Below, one piece after another: positions 1 to 12,115 of a stretch of DNA of 64,000 nt; within the stretch, counting starts at the first letter, position 1, and the number at the start of each line of letters is the position of its first letter. The notes under the pieces were generated by a model. The model worked only from the letters and a program-made list of their open reading frames with translations, searched no databases and was not told where the DNA came from. Made by a program: the position numbers and the translations under genes. Source of the stretch: Coriolopsis trogii (Eukaryota; Basidiomycota; Agaricomycetes; Polyporales; Polyporaceae); NCBI GenBank assembly GCA_020543525.1, contig JAHYIO010000039.1, forward strand, positions 930,001 to 994,000, read 5' to 3'.

Positions 1-1072
1 TTCCCCACACCGTTTGACCCATGCCGATTGCAGGCGTCCGAAGATGCCAACATCGAGCGGTTGAAGCTTGTGTGTGGTGTGGGCAGGGAGGCAGATAAGC
101 TGGATGTTGTGCTCGATCGCCAACTCGCGCATAGCCGTTGTGTCATGAGAACCGTGTCCGTCAAAAATGAGGAGGATAGGTGCGTCAGAGACCCGTTGGG
201 ATGTGGCCTGTGGAATAAACGACCTCTTGAACCATTGCATGCACAATTTGTCATCGGTCCATCCGTTAGGGGACGTGCAGACCCTAAAAGAAGCGGTGAG
301 TGTGGTGGGAACACAACATATGAGAAAGAACACAATGCAGAATCTCCGGATCAACGTCGAACCATTCTTGATGATAATGACCACTCCCTGCAAAGATGAA
401 GGCAGGTTTCAAAGACTCGCCGTCTGCTCGGACGCACTCGATGACCGTTGCAAGCTCAAGGTTGGCACTTCGAAGTTTATATGCAGGACGACGTGATGCA
501 GGAATGAGGTACTTGTACAGATCACGCTTTCGACCACCCCTCTGAATACCCTTCTCATCCATGTTGTACACGTGCTCCCATGGAATGTTGTGTGCCTTCA
601 TCGTACTCTCCACCTTGTCAAAGTAGTCCTTGACCGCCTCCACATTGAATGCCTGCGCGCGTTTGGGATCGATGCCGGATGGCTTCCCTAAACGGATCTC
701 AGGGTGTCGATTGATGAAGCCACGCAGCCATTTCCGGGATGGGCGTTGAGGGAGCTTGCAGATATCCTGGACTCTCTTCGCGATGGTCCGCTTGCTGAGA
801 GGGCGGCCAGCATTGCTGAGATGCAGGACCCAGTCGACCAGAGCTTGCTCCTGTGCAGCGGTAAGGTATTGCTGGTCTTCATGGGCTTGATTCCGTGGCT
901 TGGTCTTGCCCAAGAATCGTCGCCAGAGAGTGTCGTAAGGAACGTTGAAGCGACGCGAAGCCTCAGATATATTTGGCTGAGAGTCGGTGCCAGAGCGGAG
1001 AAAGCTGACAGCGTGAGATAGGCGATCCTCGAGCTGGGCTGCCTGGCGCTGTCTCTTGCTCAACTTTCCCAT
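1..1072 (-). CDS. Pogo/Tigger-type DDE transposase, 5' part (runs off left edge)
   Basis: Cut-and-paste transposase of the pogo/Tigger/Fot branch of Tc1-mariner. Starts at ATG 1072. A helix-turn-helix (about residues 33-58) and a Tc5/CENP-B-like DNA-binding region (about 70-125) precede a DDE core. The first Asp is in NMDEKG (residue 172), the second in FDGHGSH and the third in LQPLD, with 35 residues between the second and third (DD35D). The frame breaks between 339 and 283. Removing 338-284 (55 nt, ending CTTTTAG, with a CTCAC branch-like motif) joins PEIL to VCTSPNGWTDD, as expected for the family; this would be a GC-AG intron. Proposed exons are 1072-339 and 283-1. The C-terminus is outside the window, so activity cannot be judged. 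The family call is firm and the intron is an inference. Confidence 0.85.
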
Positions 1073-1624
1073 ACACTGAGCAGAGACAGTAGCATCGAAA
1101 AGAGGGAGGGAATTGCTAGCACAGAGGGTGGACGGTAGTGAGCGCGACGCGAGGCGGGCCTCTCGCCCGATCTGGATCTGCTCGGCTAGGCTGACTTTCG
1201 TGCTCCGCCAACCTACTGTGGCTGAATGTCACGCCTGCACACCTCTTCTTCATCTGAAACGCTACACTTCCTCCGGATGTCCTCGGAATAGCATAAATAC
1301 ACTGTCAGGAGCATGCATCATAAGCAACGGACATTTGAGGCTGAGAGGGACAGTGTGTGGATAAGCCGAGACCAAGCAACCTCAGCTTTTCCTCGAATCC
1401 CAACTTCTTACTTTACTATCACACTCGATACCGCACCGTTTCTATTCTTTTTTTCACTCGCATATAGAAGACCATTCAAAGTATATGTGTACAATAATTT
1501 GGCACCTGTGATTGGCACAATTGTCCCTACAACACCCATTTTGCACTTCTGTTGCAGTTTCGGCGCTTTGCATTACTGGTGCAGTGATAGTATATACTGT
1601 TCTCCAGCCCGCTTGCGCCGTGAA
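1073..1624. other. Gene-free stretch upstream of the transposase
   Basis: No supported gene. It should hold the transposase promoter and one outer end of that element, but no terminal inverted repeat could be assigned because the other end lies outside the window. Confidence 0.5.
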
Positions 1625-1626
1625 TA

Positions 1627-1667
1627 GGGCTGCTCAATTCTTGTGGACGCTGGACGTTGGACGCGTT
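1627..1667 (+). repeat. Left terminal inverted repeat of the MITE
   Basis: 41 bp, exact reverse complement of 1973-2013. The outer end starts GGGCTGCTC directly after TA. Confidence 0.9.
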
Positions 1668-1972
1668 GAGAGACTTTTGATGGGGATGATGGACTGAAGC
1701 GAGGGCAGCCGGTGGTTCGGCAAGGTGCTCGGACCCTCGTCTTGCTCCTCCCTCTCCTCCTCGAAGCTCTCGTAGCAAGCTGAACTAGCCTTGGAATAAC
1801 ATAGGAATTCTTCTGTGTTCGTGAAATAGGGCACCCTAGCCAATGCATGTCTTTCAGGGATATGCATCTTGCGGGAGATGGTGGGACAGCGTTGACGCCA
1901 CGGAAAGGGCAGAAGCGCGCGCAGGATGTCGGCTGTTCTCGCTTACACCATCGCGTCCATCAAAGTGCTCCG

Positions 1973-2013
1973 AACGCGTCCAACGTCCAGCGTCCACAAG
2001 AATTGAGCAGCCC
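1973..2013 (-). repeat. Right terminal inverted repeat of the MITE
   Basis: 41 bp, exact reverse complement of 1627-1667. The outer end reads GAGCAGCCC directly before TA. Confidence 0.9.
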
Positions 2014-2015
2014 TA

Positions 2016-2611
2016 ATCTATCGATGGCATCGTGCCCAGGAAGTAAGAATAACTCACTGCATTGCCTCGTCGCAATCTGCAATGCAAGGGTCATGGAGCA
2101 TGCTCGAGGAGTTGACGGGAGAGTTTGTGGGAGGCATACGGCGCCCTCGGCTGTCGGAGTTGTTTTTGCCCGAGACTCTGAGACATACGGTCGGGACACA
2201 GAGCAAAGCGATACAAGCGAGGTCGGAGAGCGGCAATGGCGCAATGCATGCCTGTCGTGACAGGATGGTCCAGATGCAGTAAATAGATGCGAGGGGAGCG
2301 GGATATGCGTGCGTGAGATGCAAAAATATGTACGTGGGGGTAGCGGAAAGGGAAGAGACTACGGGAATAAAGGGAAAAATAGTGGTAAGGAGCGTCGATG
2401 GTGGTCGGAGTGGTAGTAGCACTATTCAGAGGGGCGTACGCGTAGATACAGAGCGGACGGGGGTAGTGTAAGAATTAGAAAAACGGATGCGAATGCCGCG
2501 GCAATAAATAGACATTAAGTCATGAAAGTCTTCTGAAGCAAGGATCAGTCAGCAACGTGCACGCAGACTAGGAGGGGAATTACAACGTACTTCGAATTCC
2601 GACTCTTACAG
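2016..2611. other. Gene-free stretch, 3' flank of the coiled-coil gene
   Basis: No supported gene. It probably includes the 3' UTR and transcription end of the minus-strand gene that stops at 2612. Confidence 0.5.
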
Positions 2612-5600
2612 CTATACTTTGAACGATCGCTGATGGTTCGGCGTAATGATCTCCGAATTCCGTCGTGTAGGTGCAGCGGAGGCAGGGCTCTTTGGACCAG
2701 GGCCAGGAAGGGCAGACATAGACTGTCGCCGTGACGGGCCGTTGTTCTGGTTCTTGAGCTCCTCGAGCGAGATACCCAGCATCTCGCACAATTCCTTCTG
2801 CGCCTGCATCATGGCACGCAGATCGGAGGATGGCGAATCTGTCCATCCTGAAACCAGCCAGTCAGCTACCAGATCCAACACACATCACACAAGTGGGACT
2901 CACCCATGGTAGAGCTTCGCGTAGGCAAAGACAGTTCTGTAGACGGGAAGAACAGGTGACTGCGTGTCGGAATCGGCGGCACAGGCGGGATCTCCTCGTC
3001 CCCATTCGGTCCCGCCCACACCCCTGGCGACGGCGCGCCGCTGTACCGCGGGTTGCTGCTCGTCGACGAACGGTGGCTGCGACGGTACATCGAGCGTAAG
3101 CCCGCCTTCGACGCCCGCACGCTGTTCTTCCGCGCGACCATGACGCGACTCGACCGCCTGCTCGGCGTGAGGCTGTCCTTGTCCGTCTTCTCCTTCCCCC
3201 CACTCGAGGCCGGCTCCGCCATGATCCGCTCCGCATAGTCGTCGAACTCCTGTGCGACCTCCTGCGCCTCCCGCCACGCCTCGTCGCGCTCCGCCTCGAG
3301 CGTCGCGACCTGCTCCCGCAGGCGCTGCACCTCCCCAACCTGCTTCAGGAAGCTCGAGTTCAGCTTCCGAAGAGCCATCGCGAGCGCGCTCCGCTGGTGG
3401 ACATCCCGCAAGTGATTCAGCTGCGCGAGCTGGTCCGTCACGGCGTACAGCTCCTCCGCCGTCTGGTCCAAGCTCTCCGTAACGTCACCCAACTCTTCCA
3501 GCATGCGACCCGCAGCCGCACCATTGTCCGCCTCCCCGCCACCACTACCACCACTACCACCGCCAGCGGCCGCCAAACGGCTCACGTTCGCAAGCAACAT
3601 GTTCCGCCTCCGCACCCCGAGCTTGTACTTCATCTTCAGCTCCGCACAGTGCTCCTCCGTCCGCGCGATCTCCTCCGGCAGCCCGCGGTCGAGCGTGTCG
3701 AGGGGCAGGATCCGAATCGCAGACGCGTCCGCCGACTGCCGAATCGCCGTCGACACGATGTGCTGCAGCTGCTGCGACGTAAGCGTCCACTGCGCCGCCT
3801 CCATCGTCAGCCCCCGGAAGCTGACCCGGCTCGTCTGGAAGCGCGGCGCGGCGTGGGACATCATCGACGCCATCCGTCCGTGGCTCGTGCTCGGGCCGGC
3901 ATTGTTCAGCGACGAGACCGAGCCCGCGCGCATCCGCTCGGCGGCTGCCGCGGCACTGTAGCTTGGCTTCCGCGGGCCCGCTGGGAGAGGCGGACGGGTG
4001 CGTGTTATGCGTTTGTTGGGTGTCGAGTCGGACGAGCCGTACGTGCCTCGGAGAGGAGTGTTAGGCGGTGGGCCGGGCTCTGGCGTTCCCATTCGAACAG
4101 GAGGGGTCCCCGTGCGTGCAAAGGGCACAGGTCCAACGAGAGGTGGTGAAGATCCACTGGCAGTGGCTCCCTGAGGAAAAGGAGGGGACATGCTCCGCAG
4201 CTCCTCCATATATGGCGGAGGAGGATGCTCGACGCTGATCGAAGATGCATGCGCGTCCATCCTCGAGCGTCCGAGGGAAGGTGATGAGGGAGCAGATGAG
4301 GAGTTCGGAGGGGTGGGGATGGGCGAGAGGGAACGCTTCTGGGGGATCGAACTCTGCGAAGATGATGCGACCTGCAGATGGGAGCTTGACTGGAAGCTCG
4401 ACCGGCGCGAGGGTTCAGAAGAGTCAGCCGTGCCTGCACGCGATGACGAAGGCAGTGGCGAAGGGGGAGGGGGCGGATCAAAGACTGGCGCGTAGGAAGG
4501 CGGTGGCGACCCGAGGGGTTCGTCAGGATTCGCGACGGAGCGCATGCGTCGATGTGATGATGCCTCAGCAGCTTTAGCCTGCGCTGCGGTCGTAGTCTGA
4601 GATGGGGATGCCTGCTGTGTGTGGGACTGGGATTGATTTTGAGTTTGACCATGTGTCAGAGGCTGAGTCTGAATCTGACTTGAAGCTTGACTCGAAGCTT
4701 GTGGCGAAGACTGAACGTGTGCCTGAGAGTGCGTCTGGGAGGTACTCCCATTCCTCGAATGCGACTGCTTATCCCTCGCAATGGAGTTCGAACGGTCGCG
4801 CTGACGCTGGGGCGTGGATTGCTGTGGCGCGAAGGTCGTGTACATAGCGCCGCTCGTCGGTGGTTCGGGGAGGGTGGAGTATGTCGACACCGATCTGGAC
4901 GCAACCTGTTCTTCGATAGCGGTCAGCCTCTTCGCCGCCACAGGAGGGTGCGGCGATGGTGGCCCTCCCTGCGACTCTCCCGGACTGTCAGGAGAGCTGC
5001 TGCTCTCTCCAGTGAGTGGTGGTGTAGGGGGGACGCGAGATGTGCGAGATGTGCTCGGTTTCGATAACACGCTCCTGCGCATCATATCGAACACACCACG
5101 AGAAGAACTTGTCATCCGAGAAGGACCCTTGTCCATCGAGGCGCGTGAGTTGGTCGGTGGGGAAACAAAGCCAGCAGACCACAGTGGCGAGAACGCGTTG
5201 GGAGTCTCTGGGAAGGTTTGGCGGTCTGTAAGCGCAGTCGATAGAGACTCTCCACTAGAGCTGTGCGTAGGCGTTGAGATTGCCCCGTTATCTTCAGAAC
5301 GGCGTCCCAAAGCCAAGGGGGGAGGAGGCCCAGTAGCACGCTCGCGGGCGATCTGCAGAGGGAAGTTGTCGAGGAGGTCGGGAGAATCAACTGGGGTGTC
5401 GGACGTGGGAAAGCTGCCAAAACGTGCAGACGTGGGTGTGGGCACGGCACCACCGGCGAGGACAGATGGTTGAGGAGAAGATGATACGAGGACAGATGTC
5501 GGGCGCTCGCCAATAGGAAGCAGCACGGAGGGACGTGGGGGCTGGGACACACCAGTGCGGGACGTCCCTGACTCGGACATCGTGCGTGTGACGGCAAGAC

Positions 5601-7327
5601 GACCGTTGGCAATCGCGAACGCCCCTGAAGAGCGCATAGTACCGGGCATGGGCCCGTTGGTTGCGAGCCCGCCTTTCTTCTGCTTCGACGAACCTCCTGT
5701 AGACGGACGCGTCCCCGGCTCGGTGGCAGCGCGGCCGTGGCCAGAACCCTCGCCAGTACCCAGGGATGACGAGCTCGCATTGCCCTCCAGACTGCGCTGT
5801 GCCGAGTTCGCGAGCGATCGTGTGGACGCGTTCGATGCGTTTGAGTGGGCCAATCCAATCATCACTGGTGTTTCCGGCACAGACGGCGCTGGTGATGACG
5901 CCTCCGAGATGGGCGAGATGGGCGGCATGCTCATCGTCTGTTCCCTGCGGAGCCGACCTGTGCTCTTTGGGCGCCTGAGCTGGGGCGGCGGGACCAGTTG
6001 GCCGCTGTCTCCACTCTCGAGCACCAGTGTCACAGAGTTTCGTTTGCTGGCGGTGCTGCCATCGATGCTCAGCCCCAGCTCTGCACGAGATGGGAGACGG
6101 GGCACTGGCGGAACGGACGATGACCGCGCGCTCTCTGGTGAACCTACGCTAGCTCGTCGGTCGCGGAGATATGCGCTGTTATGCAAGGGGTGCTCGCCTC
6201 GTGGGAGAGTAGCAGAGTCTTGACGCGTCATTCCTCCCGACTTGTACTTCGAGGCCCGGGATTCCTGGTAGATGAACGAGTTGACGTGCAGGGCATGAGC
6301 AAGACTGGTGCCCGAGATTGCAGAGGACATGTCGTCCGTGATGGCTGAGGACGGGCTCGGAAGGGGGCGGTCTCCCTTAGTCGGAAGGGGCGGCGGGATG
6401 CCCCCAGAGCTGATAGCAGACGTATCCTCGGGCGACGACCGCTGCACCTTGATCTTGGAGCTCGTGACGTTGTTGGGTATCCGGATGGGCGAGGGAGTGG
6501 GCTTCTTCGTGGACGAGAGTCCGCTCTAGTGCGCAGGTCAGTTTGCTTGAGTAGAATGGCCCATATAACTAGCATATACTGACGTTCTCGTCAAAACTCC
6601 CGCGCGAGCGATGCACGGAAGTGTCCACAAACAAGCGATTCGGCTGCAAGGGTATTGTTAGTATACATTGTATAGCTCGGCAGCCATGACCTCAGCAGCC
6701 ATGACCTCATTCTCCTCCACAACTCGACAATGGTGACCCCGAAGTCCGCAACCAACGGTGGGTGCTGGTTGCCGATTTCCACTAGGAGCGTAGGTCCCAT
6801 TTTGGACACGGGCAGCATTTGCAAAGCAACAGCGCGAACTCCTCGAGGTCACTATCACGTTGTGACCGTCCGGAACGGGGGGTAACAAGGAATGCGAGCA
6901 TACAGGAGGTGATACACACCTCTAAAAGTTCCTCTTCTGGGATTGCGTCGTCATGTCGAGGTTTGGCAATTGAGGATGACCCAGCGCCGGGAACATCACG
7001 GCCGCCATTAGGGAGGGAGACGTTGCGTTTGGGCGGAGTGCGTGCCTCGGGCTGCATAATGCTAGGAGGAAGCCATTCGGCCAAGGAGCCTCCTGAATCG
7101 AATTCAAGCTGGATCTGAGGAGAGGTGACGCCGTTGTCTACACTTGTCGAAGGTCCGCGATCCTCGGGAAAGGTCGCGCCGAAGGGGCCCTTTTCATTGA
7201 TCTCTACAATCTCGGGGGAGACGAAGGATGCTGGAGAGGGGGGCGAGGGAGGGCGCCGGACGATTTGGGAGAACTTCCTCGACTTGTGGGTCTTGCTGCG
7301 CCTGTTGTTGAAGACGGAAGCTAGCAT
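2612..7327 (-). CDS. Long Ser/Pro-rich protein with C-terminal coiled coil, unknown function
   Basis: About 1,496 aa. Proposed exons: 7327-6916, 6851-6691, 6643-6584, 6525-2904, 2847-2612; the total length is divisible by three. The start is the first ATG (MLASVFNNRRSK). Most of the protein is low-complexity Ser/Pro/Thr with PPPLP-type motifs and a Gln/Ser-rich tract (about 4580-4790). The C-terminal quarter is ordered: a conserved-looking region with LQHIVSTAIRQ, ELKMKYKLGVRRR and then a heptad-rich coiled coil (QRLREQVATLEAERDEAW). The last exon adds SLEELKNQNN. The 56-nt intron 2848-2903 (GTGAGT...TTTCAG) is clear. Exon 2 is least certain: frames compete between 6920 and 6700, and a GTATCA donor was chosen because only it keeps phase. 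No enzymatic domain is recognised; a scaffold or polarity role would be a guess. Confidence 0.75.
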
Positions 7328-9447
7328 CGGGATGGGAAGAGAAGGGGAGGGAAGCAAACATAAGACAAGGGGGGAGGAAGGAGAAGGAAAAGCTGCGAGT
7401 GCCGAAAGCCCTGGTCAGCGACGGGGACGACGGCGACAACGACAGACAAGATGAGGGCGAAAGGAAAGGTATATTGTCTCTGGCCGGAGGGCGAGTATGG
7501 CCATCAGCGACTCTTGACGCCGTCTCTCCGCGACCATCATCGCAGGCGCTCCCAGGGACGGGCACAGGCGTCTGTCTTGTACGCCTTCCCGCCCTGTTTG
7601 GCTCTGTTGTCTCCCCTCCCATATCCGGACGTGCGTGTACGGCATCCCGCCCTGGCGTCGACCATCGCGAACATCTGTCCAAGCCCACGCTTCCTTGGCC
7701 TCCCACAGGGAAACATAAGTAGCTTACACCATGACTTATCTGACAGAGGACCTGCACATTCTGCAGCAACCTCACGCCGCGCGCAGGCCGGACACCATAA
7801 TATTAACTGAGCTCCCATCTCCCCCTACATGTGCTCCCCTCGCCTCCCTGCCAGTCCAGACAACTCCTCTCAACCTCGCAACCATGCTCATAGGCTGTTC
7901 ATACATAGTGACTGTCTCTCGCAACGTCTCCAGCATCCAATTACAAAATGGCCGCGCGCCCGAAGGCGATGCTCCAAGCTTTGTCTGATGCGCCGGGTGC
8001 GTGCTGTCGACCGCGTTTCTCTTGACCTCACCTCGATGCAGTGTCGCCCCACCAATGCCACATCAAAACCTGGTCGAAAACGGTCAGAACCGCTTCCTCC
8101 CTCCCCACTTTGATTGGTCCCTTGTCTGCAAGCTAACAGTGCTTTTCCACGATGATCTGCAGCTAGTCGACGTTCCGGTAAGAACCGTTCCGGGACCACC
8201 GGTGGCCTCGCGGAAACGGCAGATACACGGAGGTCAACCTCCATATACAGTATTGGGCACGCTCCCTCCAGCCTCACCATTTACTTTGCTGAAGCTCGGC
8301 TGGTATGTCCAAGTCATTATTGCGTGTGATCTCGAGGGAGACTCGATGACGCTCTCTTAGCAGCGGTCTAACAATCATATCAATCCACACCACGACGTCA
8401 CCCAAAGGCACCCGCCACAGCTGCGCCTCCGCTCCCGTTGGACTGATCATATCATACTTAGCATATCCGAGCACACGCCTTGCCATACACTGTTGTGGTC
8501 AGCACCCGCCCGCATGCTGTCCCTCGACATCTCCGCTCACATCCCTGCCGTCATCTGTCATCGGTGGTTCGCCTTCGCCTTGCCTGTGATTCTGCCGCTC
8601 GATCTGTTGAATCTGAGCAGCATGCGCAGCGGCCATCTCGCTGCGTGCGAGAATGATACGCATGGGCGTAGACTGGCCATGGGAGCTCGAGAAGGGAAAG
8701 AAGTGGCTTCTCCTGCATGTTCTCTCCGCTCAATATGCCCTCTGTCCAACGTCGGTCTTCTAATGCTTCTCCGAGGTCAGCTTATAGGGCGAGTTCCCTT
8801 GTCCTGTGCGAGTTTTTGAGTTTTGGGGTCTGCAAACGTCCGACTGCGCCCGCGCATTTCCTCGCCACCTCGTCTGCTGAGTGCAGCGACCTCCAGTTTC
8901 GCTCTTTACTCGGGGAAGAATGGATCATCGAACCAGAGTATTGATTGACGCTGTGATGCAAGAACACTTGATTGTGCTTTGAGGCAGATTGTACGTACTA
9001 TATGCGGACTGTCTACCTCCCTCCCGATTTGTCAATGGTAACAGTCGACGGATGCTTAAGCAGGTCTCATCGGCGTTCGTTCGCGGGCGGTGGGAAGGCG
9101 ATGGAAGGACGGTCTGGCTAGTATCGACACTATCTACATACGATTGCCACTGACGTTGCATTCGCGGCCGAGGCACAGATCATACTATTTTCGGTCGTTC
9201 ACGCTCTAGTTGAGGACTGTCCATCCATCGTCTGCCTAAGGGAGACAACGCTCTGACTGGTGAGTCAAGCTGGCTACTTAATACCCCATTGAAGCGTTCG
9301 TTCCACGCTGGTATATGAACTACCCTGCGAGTTGTGGCGAGTTGTGAGTGAACCCTTACACTATTTTCCAATACATGCGACAGCTCTATCGGCCTGGCGA
9401 TCCTCACTAACCCGGGCCTTGCTTTGACGACCGCAACGACAGAGTGA
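7328..9447. other. Gene-free stretch of about 2.1 kb
   Basis: It lies between the 5' end of the coiled-coil gene and the 3' end of the DUF6535 gene. Several ORFs of 60-130 codons exist on both strands, including a plus-strand one ending at 8360, but none has convincing splice signals or family similarity. The left part must contain the coiled-coil gene's promoter. Confidence 0.5.
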
Positions 9448-12115
9448 TTAGCCTTGCCACCCGTGGTATCTCCAAATATTCCCGTCATACACCCGCATCC
9501 CATACATCCTCCGCAACATCCTCACCGCCTGCCTCACTGTATGGCTCTCCTGTTCCTCTCTCTCTCTGCAAGTATCATAGCCATCACGCCCACTGGCGTG
9601 CCCGTACCCCGTACCCCGCCCAGTCGCCCCGGAGAACGCGGCCATATCACTCAGTGCGGCAACGAGCCCCGTGGAGACGGCGCGCCGGTCGCGCGTCGCG
9701 AGCGCGAGCACCGCCTGTGCACATTCCGCCAACATCGCCGTCGTCGGCCTGAACTCCGCCGCGCGCGCCACAGGCGCGGACAGGAAACCCTCCAGCGCTC
9801 CGAGCACCTCGAGCACTGCCGGGCGCACCGAGTCGTAGTCGCTCAAGGCCTCGTCCTCGGGCGAGAGGTCGGCCGACTCGGGTTCGTCGCATAGCGTCGT
9901 CTCGGAGCTCGTGTGGGATGTCTTCGGCTTCGACCGCGCCCGTGTGTCACCCTGCTCGGGCTCGAGGACATACGGAGCGGCTGGGACGTCGAGGACATTG
10001 TGGCTCGGTGGGGCGTGCACGCCGGAGGACGACTGGCTGCTTTCTCGAGCGAGAGCTGCCGCGGCGCGGATGACCATGTAGCAAGCTTGCACGAACCGGT
10101 ACGGAGCATTCTCCGCCCGCAGTTGCTTGCTATACGCGCAGAACGCTCGAATGCCTGGCGCGAGAGAAGGACGACAATCAGCAAAGACCACACACGACGA
10201 CCGTCCACACACAAAGCAGAGAGGAGTTGCGTCGACTCACAGCCGGGTCCGACGGCCTGGAAGCGCGGGAAGAGCTTGAGCATCAAGTTGAACGACCGTT
10301 CGCGGACGAAGCGCCCCGCCTCCGCATCGAGCGTCCCCGCGAGCACTTCGAACATCCGTCTCAGCAGCGCCTCCGTCTGCGTATCCGCCCCGCCCCCCGT
10401 ATCCGCGCCCGCCTTCGCCGGCGGAGGGATCGCGCGAACGAGCCGATGCACCATCATGAGCACCCTCCCGCGCGCGTCGTCCTTCGCGCCCATTCCGTCT
10501 CCGGATCCCCCATCGCCCTCACCATCGCCCTCGCCGTCCTCAGCGTCCAACGCAAGCTCCCCCTTCTTGCTCGCGTTCAACCGCGCGAGCACGTCCAGGA
10601 GAAGATGCATGAGCGTCACCGTCCCCGTATCCCCATGCCCAGACGCGTCCAGGTTCCGCGCGAGGTCCCAGTACGGCATGTCGTTGATCACCCTCGGCGC
10701 GCGGCGCAGGAGGATGCGGTCGACGCACCGCAACGCCGCGCGCGGAGAAATGTCGCGCATGCACGGGCGCACGACGGCGTGCAGGAACGCGTCGTCCATG
10801 AACATCGCGTCCGCGCCGGCGAGCGTCGCGTCGTCCAGCGCTGCCGCCGTGCGGCCTTTCTCCGTCAGCAGCTTCTCGCGCTCCTTCCAGCTCGAGTAGG
10901 AGCGCGTGGTCGAGATGCCGTGAAGCCATGTGCGCAGGAGCTCTGAGACGCGCGCGGGGAAGGATTGGGGAGGATCGACCCGCCTCGCGAACAGGTCGGG
11001 CGTCACCGTGCCGTTGGCGGTGAGGTTCGCGAGGGCTTGCTGATAGGTGGGTAGTGCTGGGACTAGGCTGGTGTAGAAATGAGATGCAAGTGCGGCAAAC
11101 GAGCGCTTCACCCATTGCGCGAAGATGCAGATAAGCCAGGATTGTGGCGACTTGTACGGACAATCCGGGTACAGAGGGGGCAGCAGGCTCGTCGTCCATA
11201 CCAAGAACATCAAGATCGCTATGATGGTTGTGACGACTGAGGCGACGATGGGATGAAGTGTCCATAGCATGTCGATCAGGCCGATGAAAAACAGCAAAAG
11301 CGCCGCCTGGAGGAGGAGAGGCAGGAACAGGATGATTTCGGGCACATGCCACCTTCGGAGTCCTTCGTAGCGGTATTGGCGGATCCGGATGCTCTCTCGG
11401 GAGATGTTCGAGGATCCTGCCAGGTACTCTCGCAGCCATTGCTTCACGAGCAGGCCTAGTGATGCTGAGAGCAGACTGCATACCAAGCTCGAGAACCACA
11501 TGGTGTTCAAGCGTACCGCAAACGCACTGGGCTGGAATGGGGGCAGTTTGGCGACATCACTTGGTATGGTGGCATTCACAGAGTTCTGGCTGATCGTGAA
11601 TCCATTAAGCTGGGCCGAAATTTGCGTCAGAATGGCAGTGACCGAGTCCTCCGGTTGTTGCTGGAGGAGCTGATACGCCTCAATGTTGAATGCCGTCACA
11701 ACAGCCGAGAACAAACCAGCCTGCAATGACACAACGATAGTTCGCAAAAAGAGCGGGATGTTAGTGAGTAGTAGGCGCCGCAGTCGAGAAAACTTACAAA
11801 GACAAGGAGAGTGTCAATTTCCTCCTTCCAATCCTGGATCATGTCCTCATCGTACTCCCGTAGAGCCTTTGCGCACGCTGCCCATGCCTCGGAACTGTCC
11901 CATATAGAGGGGAAATGGCGTTCACCAGCTGCCGGTCGTCGACGGTGGATGCGATACATATGTGGGTGGTGGTAGTTGGAAACTAGAATAGCTTTGTTAC
12001 TTGTATATGAATCTACGTACCGTACAGCCTCCCCTTCAGACATTCCTGACTTCATAGTGCTGTGCTCAGGAAAGATCCGAAGGTAATTCCCAGGCGGTAC
12101 GCTGCGAGCGTTCAT
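9448..12115 (-). CDS. DUF6535 multi-pass membrane protein
   Basis: Basidiomycete-specific membrane protein family of unknown function. Exons: 12115-11798, 11720-10241, 10154-9448, with introns of 77 nt (GTAAGT...TTGCAG, phase 0) and 86 nt (GTGAGT...CGCCAG, phase 1). The family signature spans the first junction: DWKEEIDTLLVF followed by AGLFSAVVTAFNIEAY. Hydrophobic segments are that helix, WFSSLVCSLLSASLGLLV, IILFLPLLLQAALLLFFIGL and VVTTIIAILMFLVW. They are followed by a long cytosolic-like, Ala/Arg-rich C-terminal region of about 500 residues with an acidic Gly/Asp tract near 10500-10545. The start is the first ATG of the open frame. The family call is good; topology and role are unknown. 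Confidence 0.88.

Larger units (their letters stand above)
1625..2015. mobile_element. MITE-like non-autonomous DNA transposon with TA target duplication
   Basis: Bases 1627-1667 and 1973-2013 are perfect inverted copies (41 bp) beginning GGGCTGCTCAATTC, each flanked by TA (1625-1626 and 2014-2015). The similarity continues imperfectly inward for roughly 45 bp more: both arms share TTTGATGG, GATGG, AAGCGAG and CAGCCG in the same order. The element is 387 bp and has no convincing coding capacity. TA target sites are the hallmark of Tc1/mariner/pogo elements, so a transposase of the type next door could mobilise it; that link is inference. Confidence 0.85.

Noticed and set aside
3252..4149. Long plus-strand frames opposite the Ser/Pro-rich gene
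   Set aside because: Antisense shadows of a strongly biased coding sequence.
8001..8360. Plus-strand frame ending with a GWYVQV motif, resembling NTGWYVHV near 32.6 kb
   Set aside because: The resemblance covers only about 6-10 residues, no splice structure extends either, and nucleotide similarity around them is not evident. A profile search would be needed to revive it.
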